The position numbers and the translations under genes are program-made. Below the pieces are notes generated by a model. It was not told the DNA's origin. It did not search any database and saw only the letters and a list, made by a program, of their open reading frames with translations. 7,150 bases of DNA from Vibrio madracius (GTDB lineage: Bacteria; Pseudomonadota; Gammaproteobacteria; Enterobacterales; Vibrionaceae), in contig ASHK01000130.1 of NCBI GenBank assembly GCA_000695745.1, positions 1 through 7,150 on the forward strand, written 5' to 3'. This document shows positions 5,960-7,150 of this stretch, piece by piece; the stretch's first letter is position 1; each line of letters starts with the position of its first letter.

Positions 5960-5991
5960 CAAGTGGCCTTGCCTATTGGCAAGACCACTTG
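5960..5991 (-). terminator. Strong Rho-independent terminator of katG
   Basis: CAAGTGG (5960-5966) pairs with CCACTTG (5985-5991). Inside it, CTTGCC (5968-5973) pairs with GGCAAG (5978-5983) around a TATT loop, with a single C/A mismatch between the two stems. On the minus strand this is followed by CTTTTCTCATTTTTATT. It starts 7 bases past the katG stop codon, so katG transcription should not run into gloA. Confidence 0.9.
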
Positions 5992-5998
5992 ATATTGA

Positions 5999-7150
<1,152 letters not shown>

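Overview
The window looks like a stretch of Vibrio or a close Vibrionaceae relative. This rests on protein flavour, moderate GC with AT-rich gaps, and typical gammaproteobacterial stress genes; the genus is an inference. Nearly all genes lie on the minus strand, and both edges cut through genes. I see no rRNA, tRNA, CRISPR array, insertion sequence or phage gene.

Left part (1-1560): the 3' part of a plus-strand MAPEG-family membrane protein converges on a complete minus-strand LysR-type regulator, with no clear terminator between them.

Middle part (1570-3840): three minus-strand genes read in the order Omp85-type outer-membrane barrel without POTRA domains, small HPF/RaiA-like ribosome-factor homologue, then a protein with a desulforedoxin-like Cys4 ribbon joined to a rubrerythrin-like helical segment. 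Gaps are about 40-75 bases and one clear terminator lies at the end, so they probably form one operon. None has an obvious textbook partner. The HPF-like gene seems to stop early, and the last protein lacks the usual diiron ligands where I can align it.

Next (3813-4164) is a NifW-like reading frame that appears broken by a frameshift. No other nitrogen-fixation gene is visible.

Right part (4247-7150): gloA (Ni-type glyoxalase I) and nemA (Old Yellow Enzyme alkene reductase) are tightly coupled, with the nemA Shine-Dalgarno abutting the gloA stop, and a terminator follows nemA. Upstream lies an AT-rich spacer with an 11-bp inverted repeat and a 10-bp palindrome. It is bounded by the strong terminator of katG, whose 3' half fills the right edge. 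Together these genes suggest a block for reactive electrophiles (methylglyoxal, enals, quinones) and hydrogen peroxide.

The most notable items are the Omp85/HPF-like/desulforedoxin-rubrerythrin-like operon, the putative premature stop in the HPF-like gene, and the frameshifted orphan NifW-like gene.
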